From contig CBFFRP010000215.1 of assembly GCA_965644295.1 (NCBI GenBank), forward strand, positions 1 through 64,000: a stretch of DNA of 64,000 nt, read 5' to 3'. A program made the translations under genes and the position numbers. Below the pieces are notes generated by a model. The model made no database searches. It worked only from the letters and a program-made list of their open reading frames with translations, and was not told where the DNA came from. Source of the stretch: Paraphysomonas bandaiensis. Its lineage: Eukaryota > Chrysophyceae. Below are positions 21,590 to 31,900 of this stretch, piece after piece. Position 1 is the first letter of the stretch. Every line of letters starts with the position of its first letter.

Positions 21590-21955
21590 ACGCTTTTGGG
21601 GTGTTCTGGAGAATAAGTTCCGGAGATATTTCTCCGGGAAACTAACGTGAGCCGCACATATAGTCAGCAGATAATTTTCTGCTCACTCATAGCCAAGTAC
21701 TTGTTGTGTGGTGCAAGAGACACTAAAATATAAGTGTCACTTGTGTAAATTCTTTTGGACCTGACAAAAACAGGCATCCGGGAATAATGGGCCCACCTGA
21801 AAGGCATCCGAGGTATTGTGCTACCTGCTGAAGTCAAGCATCCGTGTTGTTCAGCTTAAAGACTCAAAATCCTCAAATCAGCAGTAGTGAATGTCTGATT
21901 ATATTAGCCGTAGGCGTGTAAGAATCGGAACCAATGTAGCATTATTGTAAGTTAA
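21590..21955 (-). repeat. Dispersed repeat family, inverted half of the 22-kb compound copy
   Basis: Read on the minus strand it matches 1364-1645 and 11143-11370. The CAAAGTCGGACTCGC-type end lies at about 21580. Blocks GTGAGCCGCACATATAGTCAG, CCTGCTGAAGTCAAGCATCC and GGAATAATGGGCCCACCTGA all correspond. Confidence 0.75.
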
Positions 21956-21962
21956 CTAAGTG

Positions 21963-22561
21963 GTGCTTAACTCTGATATCCTACTATATTTAGCGCTACG
22001 AAAGCTGCTTGTGCGTCACCATAAGCACCAATGTGCAAACAATTTCGCTCTATTACTAAAAGCAAACGCAGTGAGCAAGCAACAAGAAGAATGTTGATAT
22101 ACCTGACATCTGCTGACTTCAGCAGGCAGCCCAATACTCCGAATGCCCTTGAGATGGGCCTATTCCCGCATGCTTGTTTACGACCCACAGTTGTCTACAC
22201 AAGTACCTGGGAATTGGCTCACCCCAAGGGCTTCCGGGATGTTGGGCTGCCTGCTGATATCAAGCATCCGGGTTGTTCACATTCGTGAATGTCTGATTAT
22301 TAGCGACAGGCATGTAAGAGTCAGAGAACTAATGTTGCAAAAAAATGAGTTTAGGACAGGATTCTGATTTGTCTTTTGCTAAATAATGCGTTTATATCGC
22401 AGTATGTAGCCTTTTGGAAATCTGATGTCAGCAGATGTCAGGTATATCAACATTCTGCTTGCTCACTACATTTGCTTTTAGTGATAGAGCGAAAGTGGTT
22501 GCATCTTGGTGCTTGCGGCTTCGTAGATTTAAATAGTAGGTATCAGACAGAGTTAAGCACT
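21963..22561 (+). mobile_element. MITE-like element with long terminal inverted repeats, about 600 bp
   Basis: The left end GTGCTTAACTCTGATATCCT (21963) is mirrored at the right end, which reads ACAGAGTTAAGCAC up to about 22561. The inverted arms extend about 150 bp: 21963-22130 pairs with about 22400-22561, including the GAAAGCTGCTTGTGCG block and the ATATACCTGACATCTGCTGA block. The interior (about 22200-22340) repeats sequence also found at 10911-10975. There is no coding capacity. A target-site duplication could not be recognised, so the superfamily is open. Related copies are at 1.2 and 10.9 kb. Confidence 0.75.
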
Positions 22562-23221
22562 AGTTCGTTACATTGCAATGCTAAATTAGTTTCGACTCTC
22601 TTTAACGCCAATTATATTCTAATAATAAGACGTTCACAGCTTCAAGAATATATAAACACTTGATGCTGGTTCCCTTTGGCATCGAAGCATTTCTTGCACT
22701 ACTAGAACGCCATTTTTTTCCAGTTTTATACTATTATGACGATATTATACTCTATACTACTGTTCTAGTTTAAGTCTCTTTTAAGCTTGCTTGTAGAGTT
22801 ACCTTTAATCGATGTCCAAACGAGCAGGAAATGTATTATACGGAATTCGTGTGATGGTGCACACGAGACAATAATAAATACTACTAGTGCTGGTACAATG
22901 GTACAATCATTTTATATGATACGGTAAAACCTTCATGCTCTCGTAAAATCCAAATTTCTTTATTGTTCATCTATATACTGAAACAACAAGCTATATTATT
23001 CTCTATTACATACGGTATACAGCAAGTCCCATTACGTTTCACTGCACGGTATACCACTATACCACCAGTTACACGAAAAACAAAACTATAGGGTCCATAA
23101 TCCGAAAAATGCACTACACAGGCAACCACGCAAGTATATCTGTACATACAGTTTGTCTATGTGCCATCACTGTTGGCTACTACAATATAATAAGTGCTGC
23201 TTCAGCATCTAGGATGGCATG
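22562..23221. other. Intergenic, nothing recognised
   Basis: AT-rich spacer between the inverted-repeat element and the 3' end of the AMBRA1-like gene. Confidence 0.5.
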
Positions 23222-25656
23222 CTAATGAAAAACTCTTACTCGACCCCGCTTGGTTCCATACAGTATCCCACACCCCGGTACGGGGTGAAACTGGGCTATG
23301 TTGACCTGTAGAAAAATCATATAAAATTAAAACAACAGACACATAACGTTTGAGTAGTCCACAGCGTCACTACTACTCACCTCGTCCACCTCATCTGTCA
23401 TAACACACCTAGATGTCATCGTCTCAAGATCCATAATTTCACAGGCAACTTTTCTACAATACAGTAAGTTCAGATCGAGTCAATGATGCGGTCATTGATA
23501 TGGTGTACTTACACATTGTCGTGGTGCTCTACAACCCCATCCGATCTTACTCCATAGCCAATCAGTCCAAGCCTACGACAATATTAATCACGCACTCAAT
23601 GGCCTAAAAATTGTAGATGTATAAAACTACAAATAATGCGTGGTGTAGAGTAGACAACGCAGGTGTGTTCGTACCGCCCGGAGGGAGAGATTTTCATCGA
23701 GGTCACTGCACGCATGAGACTCCCTTTACAACACAACCATCAGTTAAAAGTAATCCGCAGCAAATACATGTGTACCTGGCAGTGGTTTGGAGCTGACTAG
23801 GGACGGTGCAGGTATGCTTGTATTACTGCTATCAGTGATGCTATCTAACTTGAATAGACACATCCGCTCCTCAACTACCCACCCTGCATACACAAGTCAG
23901 AGGAAAAAAGGGGAAAGTAAAGCATAGGTAGTGAGGTATGAATAGCGTAACACACAATGTATCGCAAAAATACACACCGGGTGGAGGAGGGGAACGCTTG
24001 GGGTCAGCAAACACTATCTCCGAGTCGGAATCCGGGTTGGTGAGCATAGGGGAAAGCGTCCGTGAACAACACACACCACGCCCAATATTATGGTCTAGAA
24101 ACCGTATACTCTATAAAAGAAATAGATAGTCAATCAGTCATGCTCGTAGGAATATGCACATCAAGTACACTCAAATGCACTCCACCTCGGCATGAGACAT
24201 AGTAAATACAACAGATATACAGTGGATTACCTCCAAGGGGTTTCTTGATATATGCGGGGAGTCACTGCAATTATCATCCTCTAAAGACATCTCTGAGTCA
24301 TCTCCACTGCACCGTTCCACTCGAGGCATGATGGGAGTCATATAACGCATAAGTACAGTGGAGGCTGCACTGATAATGCCATGTGATGACCGTTCCTTGC
24401 CATCTGCGGCCTGCACGCTGGCAGGACTACCTTCTCTGATTTGACATGGGGAATTAAAAGCTGTATTGACAAGCACCAGTGCACAGGTAAACATGTATTG
24501 CCCATCGGAAGAGATATCCAATCCTCCGTCAGAGTAGAGATGGACCTGCACGTACATATCAGAACAAATTATCTCTGTGGTCATCTAGGCATACTCAGAC
24601 GCGCAATCACACATTTTTAAGATGATGTAATGAGACTACGAATAGCGGTGATACTCGGTACCTGCGGTATGATATCACTGCACGAATCAAGCGGCATGGG
24701 CTCACGGCAGCGGGAAACATAATCCTGAGTAACTAGGAACGAATACATCCTATACAGTACATTAACAACAGCAGGGACAAGCGCAGTAGTATCTGTAATA
24801 CCGGCAAGGAGTGGACGTGGCATTTGGTAGTCTGGGGGGGTCTGGGGCGGCCGCAAATGCTATCTTCCCAGTTGGATGGAATATGACTGCACGAATGTTT
24901 CTAGAATGCGATAAAAGTGGAATATGTTGCTCCTCGTTCACTCGGGGATGGTACGATCCCGGTCGAACAGTGTGTTTAGGATGTTGCCAATCCCACATAT
25001 GAAGCTGTGGACCACTAGCGACAGCAATATACGGTCCCTCCGGTTGGAAGGCAAGAGATATAATGGAGTACTCCAAACGCACAAAGCTGCGGCAGCATTT
25101 CTGAGCTATGTCCCACACTCTCACCTACGTTTGCAATCACAAAATATGTTATTCAACGCTATTCAGAGAATTAGCGACATAAAGTACCTCACAACCCAGG
25201 CATCCGCTGGCGACAAAGTTCGAGTCACTCGGGTGGAATTTAACAGTCCAAGGAGTGCGGGGATGCCCGTGGAATACATGCACAGGGCTAGCAGCAATAT
25301 GGTTGAAAATTTTAACAGTATGATCGCCATGTGTTGACGCAACTAACTTTCTGTATTCATCATTACACACGCAAGATAACTCAATAACACAATACCCGCA
25401 TGAAGAAACAGAAATCGAGATGGTAGAAAGCACCACATGAGTTTGCAACGGGAAGTCATATGATTCGTGCTGTTGAGAGAAGTGATATGAGAACACTTCA
25501 ACAAAACATACATATCATATATATTCACTCATACATATTCATATATCCATTTCCACTTACATTAGCTGTGAATTTATCTTCCATCATACCGTCAAGAAGG
25601 GCGTTCCCAACTTTCCTCCCAATCATTCTTTGTTCCATGAAATCTACAATATTCAT
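23222..25656 (-). CDS. AMBRA1-like WD40 protein, 549 aa, eleven exons
   Basis: Exons (minus): 25561-25656, 25188-25469, 24802-25124, 24662-24749, 24231-24584, 23978-24110, 23776-23883, 23675-23723, 23513-23572, 23381-23453, 23222-23305; 550 codons. AMBRA1 is a substrate receptor for DDB1-CUL4 ubiquitin ligase that acts in autophagy and cyclin D turnover. The match is strongest across the exon 2/3 junction: LVASTHGDHTVKIF, GHPRTPWTVKFHPSD, VASGCLGCEV|RVWD, then SLAFQPEGPYIAVASG and LHMWDWQH. In the second WD40 block: GGLDISSDGQYMF, MKISPSGR|LGLIGYGV, and the end NIAQFHPVPGCGILYGT with KRGRVRVFH. This is the split propeller (first strands N-terminal, rest C-terminal) of AMBRA1. The linker is short here (animal protein about 1,300 aa). 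Introns are 52-120 nt, longer than elsewhere. Confidence 0.8.
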
Positions 25657-26515
25657 CTTACTAATAAACAATACAAATGAACTCTACTGTCAGTCTCTCT
25701 ATAACAATAATAACAAAATAATTCAATGAAACTCAACAAATTTGTTTAATAATAAGAACGCAACAGACAGTTTCAATTCAAGTGGTATGGAATAAGAAGA
25801 ACATCATATGAGTGATAGCAAATTGCATAAATCAATGATGATAAGAAATAAAGTGAATGAAGGGTTTAATATGAAGCAGAGTGTGTGTATATATATGTAT
25901 GTGTATATGTAGAGAGTGGGGAGTGTGTTGTATATGTAGGAGCAGTATGTATGTCTAATGTAGGTGAAATCTACATACATACACTGCACTGGAATACGCT
26001 GTACCACATTACCAGAAAAATTATTTAGCCCGCACCGCAGGTGCGGGATCCCGCACCCTTGTTTTTACACAAAGGCCGCACAGCAAGTGCGCCCATCGAG
26101 TGATCCAATCAGCAGAGTGCATCATAGCATAGTGCATCATATCACATGCATCGAGTATATGTATATAGTAATATGACGAGGCAGCCATATGCAGCAGATA
26201 CACGTTAATGAGTGCTTGAATGATAGGTGATAACATGTTGCTACCATCTTATTTCATGAAACTGTGAGATGAGATATGCAGTTACTGGACGAGGTTTATA
26301 AGGCTGTATGGAGAGGAACTGTGAAGGGCTGTATATTATGGTATGAAGTGATTTGATATGGATATCAATGATTGAATTCCAGGTGGGAGCATCATGCTCC
26401 CATCATCCTATTTAAAGTGTCAGGTATGTAGAGAGATGAGAAGTGGTACATTTGAAGGAATAGAAGGCTGTATATCATGCATGCACTATGTTGTGTGATG
26501 GTATATGATATGCTG
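25657..26515. other. Intergenic with low-complexity and hairpin sequence
   Basis: Contains a TATG/TG-rich stretch (25870-25985) and a GC-rich hairpin cluster at 26029-26057. No gene recognised. Confidence 0.5.
26029..26057. repeat. GC-rich palindrome/hairpin
   Basis: CCCGCACC-GCA-GGTGCGGG (26029-26047) forms a stem-loop. The overlapping 16-mer GTGCGGGATCCCGCAC (26041-26056) is a perfect palindrome. The island is GC-rich inside AT-rich DNA. Confidence 0.8.
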
Positions 26516-26517
26516 AA

Positions 26518-26911
26518 TGTTGTCATGGTTTATTATGCTGTTGTAGGCGCAATGACGTTTATACTTACCGGTGCAAGAGGGATGCCTAAGCGACACAAGC
26601 GCCCGGCTGCCCCTGTACCATCTTGCAGTGAATATGTGTCATGTTGTGTAAGGGTATGCAGTATGGCTGTATGTGATAAGAATTCTGAACGGTGTGGAAT
26701 AATAAAATGCTGAAGGCTGTGATGGTTTATTATGCTGTTGTAGGCGCAATGACGTTTATACTTACCGGTGCAAGAGGGATGCCTAAGCGACACAAGCGCC
26801 CGGCTGCCCCTGTTCCATCTTGCAGTGAATATGTGTCATGTTGTGTAAGGGTATGCAGTATGGCTGTATGTGATAAGAATTCTGAACGGTGTGGAATAAT
26901 AAAATGCTGAA
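26518..26911. repeat. Tandem duplication, 196-bp unit, two copies
   Basis: Two nearly identical copies (26518-26713 and 26714-26909) differ at a few bases near the ends and one inside. Read on the minus strand each contains a splice-donor-like CACCG|GTAAGTA after an open stretch (GAAGRLCRLGIPLAP), so each may carry a gene fragment. The junction sequence AATAATAAAATGCTGAA also joins to the 184-bp array that follows. Confidence 0.85.
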
Positions 26912-27441
26912 CGCTGTGATGGTTGATTATACTGTTGTATGCTCTGTAAATAATGATACGATGTATTCCAATTACTAATGAATCATTAATTATAAGGGTA
27001 CAGTATAAAAAGTTGATGGAGTGGTTATAAATGAATACATATAGGCATTCTACAGATTACTAACATCAGACTGTGTCGAATAATAAAATGCTGCACGCTG
27101 TAATGGTTGATTATACTGTTGTATGCTCTGTAAATAATGATACGATGTATTCCAATTACTAATGAATCATTAATTATAAGGGTACATTATAAAAAGTTGA
27201 TGGAGTGGTTATAAATGAATACATATAGGCATTCTACAGATTACTAACATCAGACTGTGTCGAATAATAAAATGCTGAACGCTGTAATGGTTGATTATAC
27301 TGTTGTATGCTCTGTAAATAATGATACGATGTATTCCAATTACTAATGAATCATTAATTATAAGGGTACATTATAAAAAGTTGATGGAGTGGTTATAAAT
27401 GAATACATATATTGGCATTCTACAGATTACTAACATCAGAC
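26912..27441. repeat. Tandem array, 184-bp unit, about three copies
   Basis: The marker GCTCTGTAAATAATGATACG recurs at 26941, 27125 and 27309 (period 184). Each unit ends with TACAGATTACTAACATCAGACTG. In the last unit this is the antisense of the final codons and stop of the adjoining recombinase-like gene, so the array was built from that gene's 3' end. Confidence 0.9.
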
Positions 27442-28394
27442 TGAAGTTTCCTTTTCTTTGTCCTTGGAATAATGTTACCATCACTGTCCCTTCGTGCACT
27501 CATTGCATCATATATACTGTTTATGTATTTCTTAGAGGCTTTTTTTTTGGGGTGAAACTTGTCGTAATTTTCCTGACCAAATAAATCAACAATAACACGC
27601 AATTCAACCTTTTCAGCTATGCATTTTAAATTACTCTTCCATTCTCTGTACGAAGTAGACTGACTTGCCATACAGGGTTTCGGCTCATCAAGAAAACGTT
27701 TCTCGTCATCGTACAATAGGCCGAGTCCTTTAGTCAATACTCGATTTAGTTTTTTCTGTTTGTTGACGTTGTCTACCATAGGGTATACAGTAAATCATAG
27801 ATATGTGAAGTATGTCCACTTACCGGAGAAATCAGATGCCCGATGTATAATGTATTCACCTATGCGCTTCATTAGTTCTTTCCCCACTGGACTTGTTTTC
27901 TCTGATATACGCACTCCTTGTGCGATACACCGCTTGATAATATGCTTTGATACTGCCGCTCTCACATCTTTGTACCACAGCTCATTGGAGCTGCTTAATA
28001 ACTCATTTCTTTTAAATCGCTTCGTCAGCGCAGTCTTCGTGTCTGACAAATACTGCCAAGCAGTACCTAGGGTCAAAGGCTTCTTCGTTGTTCCATGGAC
28101 GGCGTGATCGATCAAAAAGCCACCGAAACATTGAAATAGTTCTACATTTATATCACTGTCTATGAGTTCCTTATACCTCTTCTTCCCGTCGAACCGCATC
28201 TCCAAGTACTTCGCAAACTGAGCTAACGCAGAGGAGTTACGATTTTTGGTTTCCCCATCACCGACTTTTCTAATGCCCCCTGTGGTAGTTGATTCCGTGG
28301 TAGTTGATTCCGTGGTAGTTGATTCCGTGGTAGTTGATTCCATGCTACTATGATATGTTCTCGCTGTTATTATGTTCTGTATGTATGATACCAT
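27420..28394 (-). CDS. Tyrosine-recombinase-like (core-binding domain) protein, 307 aa, two exons
   Basis: Exon 1 27824-28394, intron 27773-27823 (51 nt), exon 2 27420-27772; 308 codons. The N-terminus has four ESTTT pentapeptides encoded by a 15-bp tandem repeat. Residues about 50-190 look like the SAM-like core-binding domain of phage-integrase-type recombinases: ALAQFAKYLEMR, INVELFQCFGGFLIDHA, TLGTAWQYLSDTKTALTKRF. Such domains are abundant in Crypton-like elements and in host proteins of oomycetes and relatives. The R-H-R-Y catalytic domain is not seen; the C-terminal part is Lys-rich with a possible nuclear signal (PRTKKRKL). It could be a domesticated DNA-binding protein or a remnant of a mobile element. 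The family call is tentative. Confidence 0.45.
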
Positions 28395-28937
28395 GCTGTG
28401 ATGAGAGAGCTCCTCCTTCAACACCCACCTCCCTGGATCTATTACTCACCAGCAACACCATACATACCACTGGTCACTCATCATCACCACTTATATAGTT
28501 CCACACCATTATGGTGCGGGCTTGAGTACGGTACCTTCCACATTTTACAGAAAAATAGAACTCGATCTCCGCAATTTGCTGGATATATTCAGGACATTTG
28601 TGCGTCGAAACTGTGGACTGGCTGTATTCTATGCTCCTGTATTCTGTATACGACACAGGATACTGTTCTCTCTGTAGGATGTACTTGTCCATAGATACAC
28701 GTATGTACAGTATACTGTATATAGAGTACAACACGTCAAAGAAGAGCTACAGAGTACTGCTGTATACAGTAGCATACCATATTCAATAGGCGCTGGGCTA
28801 TGCACAGTACAGTGTAGGTGTGTATATATGATCAGGAAGAAGATCGATTACATTCGAAACTCATCACCAACACTCTTCATTCATTCACACTTGTATCCTC
28901 CAACGACACTAAGTCGAAAAGGATTATTTATCTCTCT
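28395..28937. other. Intergenic, divergent promoter region
   Basis: Spacer rich in short TATAC/GTATA repeats between divergent genes; no gene recognised. Confidence 0.4.
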
Positions 28938-31900
28938 ATGATGAGCACCTCAGCGACACTGTCTGCAGTGTTTAGCCCTCATAGCGATTGTCTGGAGGTG
29001 GTGGATGAGGTGCAGATAAATACACAGCAACAACAAGGCTGTAATTTATGTGATCTCTTCTTAAGCTGTTTCGACAATGATTCTTCTCTATACAGTAATA
29101 TTCGGCGTCAATTTGGTGATTGTTTATACTCTCAAACGGCCTGGCAAGAAAGCAATTTGAATACTCTATCCAGGGAGGTATCATACAGGCCCAATCACGG
29201 GGATGAGGACGAGCTCATACGCGAGAAGCATCACATTTCTCTTGTTGACTTTGTGGATGGCGAGTGGAAGCATCTTAAACTAACAGTTAGGAGCACTATA
29301 GGCAATTGCGACACATCTCTTGACACTCCAGTCGAGGTAATCTGGCAGTTGTGTTTCAGTGTCCATACTGATGGCTTTGAACTCAAAATTCTCCGCGATG
29401 AAACGACACCAGATAGCGCTAGAAAAATGGTTTGTGATGTAGATACTATTCGATCTGTGGTGGTTGATGAAGTGTCGAATCTGTACCAATCGGAGGTCGA
29501 AAGTGCGGAGACATTGCTACGGCTGGTAGCTTGCTCTACTATAACCGAAACTGCGGATATTCCACTGCAAGCTGCACGAAGTGTTGAGGAGAATTTCAAT
29601 GAGATATTTGCCCGGCAGTCTACTGACACATGTGGAGATGATGATGCTGGATCTAATAGTGGCGACGTTGCAGCAGCTGGACTCCCAGTTACTGTTTCCG
29701 CAGTGGCGGACCCACCCCACTCCCAAGTGTTTGTGGAAGAGTTCATATACTTCTCCATCAAACTTGGTATTCACTTCCGACTACATAACAGTGATATTAT
29801 TGTTGGAGGCATTGAAGACGCTGCTGCTGCGGCTGATGACGATGAGACTTGTCATGCACTAGAGAATAACGATGTTGCCGCTGTACGCGACCGTTGTTCT
29901 CTCGAGGATATAGAGTATTGCAATGCACTCAACATTTCCCGAACCAACCGTCCGCTAGACTGTGCGAAGCCTTCCCAAGCGTCTGAAAATGAGGCGCAAT
30001 CGGAGAATGTTACTGGGCAGATGTCCACTGAGAGCGAGAGGCTTTGGGCTGCTGGGGCAGACGGGATAAAACCCACATACTACATTAGTGGTGTTGTACC
30101 CAGGAGGCCATCTTCCGGCAGAACCCCAGTTGTAGCAACAACACCCTCATCTGCTGGAGTTTCATCGCATGCCCCCGTTAGTGCAGAGTCAGTCCCCACT
30201 GCCACTCTGGCAGGGAGTGACTTTAGTGGTGACCCTAGAAGTCCATCCTCCCGCACCCCTATTGTCACTGCCACTGCGGTCTCCGTTGTGGCTGTGGAGG
30301 TGATCCGTTGCCGATATTATTGCATAAGTTAGTTTATATTATTCTATACTATGTGTATAGGAGGAAGACCCATTTGATGGGATAGAAGAGGTGGTGAAGT
30401 CGGCAACCGCCCCACCTTTTAGAGGTGTCTCACCACTACAACCCGTGGGTCTCAGTGGTAACGCTAAGAGTGATGTGTTTTTACGCAATTAACCTGTCTT
30501 GATGCAGAGGAGTTGCGAGCTGTTCACACAGATAACTCTGTTGCAGAAGACCTTTCAGCTGCTCTCTCCGAGGAAAAGGATGCTACATCTGAACCACTAG
30601 CCGTTGATAATAAATCCCAATCTTATAAAGTACATAATTACGTTTCGTCTGCTCTTGTATCGCACCTGAAATTGAATGCCAATATTTATATATATTTGAA
30701 AGTTCAAGTTTCTACCACTGATAGTTGTCGTATATATAGATATTAGTACAATGTCGCCGCTTTTTGGGTGATGCAAAGAAGGTATGGAAAGTAGACCTCC
30801 AGGTACCTCCTGCTGACCACCATGAGGCTGCGGCCATTGCGTTAGAGCATCTAACCCTATCTCTGGTTGAGAAGTACCACTTGCCCCACCCATACTTGGA
30901 GGCTGTAGAGGTGCCGAATGTGCGACTAGTGGAACTTTCTCGTTTGTCAGTCGAACCTGATGCTGCTGAAGTAGTAATGATGCGAAAAATGACATTGGAG
31001 TATTTCGACTCGGATTTGGAGGAGACGGTTTCGTTAGACGCCGATGCATACGAGGACTTTCTGGCACAGAATAAAAAAATTTTGCACGTGCTGTACGATA
31101 CTGAGGTACGTGTAGCTCTCGTCAGCACTGAGTCGAATAGCACCGACACTGATGGCAAAGTGACGGACTCCGTGGGAAGGGATTCTCCAGATGGCGCATG
31201 CACTGAGGGACAGGAAGAAAGCAAAGAATATATTCAGGAAGAAATTGTCGATAAGGAGTCACCCCCAGCTATAGTGCAGGTGGGGTCTACCCCACAGAAA
31301 GTTGTCATTCACGGTGAAAAAGCATCAGAGTGGAGATGGGTCTCTAAGGGATGTGTAGACGTAGGCCCCAGTGTGGGAAGCCTGCTGGTAGGCGTAAATG
31401 GTGTCCGCATGAAGGGTTTGGATCGGAGTCTGATGCTATCAGTACTTAAACAGCGCACCCGGCCGCTGGTACTGGAGTTTGAACACGAACTTGTTGCAGA
31501 AACCCCGTCTAGTTCTCCACCGGTGTTTAACACTCCTCCCCCGGCTCCTCGCTCGTCCTCCACCGGCAGCAGAAGTAGTGGTAAGAAGACCAACTCGGAT
31601 ACTGGTAGCGAAACACCCAGATCCGCTCGCAAGGATCTTGTTGATGAAGCTGTATCCCGTGACCACACCCGTATTCCTGCGTCAACGTTCCTTGCGAAAT
31701 ACTCCCATCCTGTGGCTAAACCTCTTAGAAAGCAGGTCGAGAAAGTTTTAAAAAACTATCTCCAATGCGACTGGGAAAGCGCCTTGAGGTCAACAGACGG
31801 ACGAGCTGGTCCAGGATCTCCTCAGATGTTTATCACTTCTCTTTACCGCTCCATTGAGAGCGAGCTCGAAAATCTTGGTCTTTTCGACAGTAGCAAGCCT

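Noticed and set aside
24834-24840. Apparent frameshift in the AMBRA1-like gene at a run of seven G
   Set aside because: A 52-nt intron (24750-24801) moves the reading into the second frame, so no frameshift is needed.
26518-27441. Possible CRISPR-like array because of regular direct repeats
   Set aside because: The units are 184 or 196 bp, are identical along their whole length without unique spacers, and the genome is eukaryotic.
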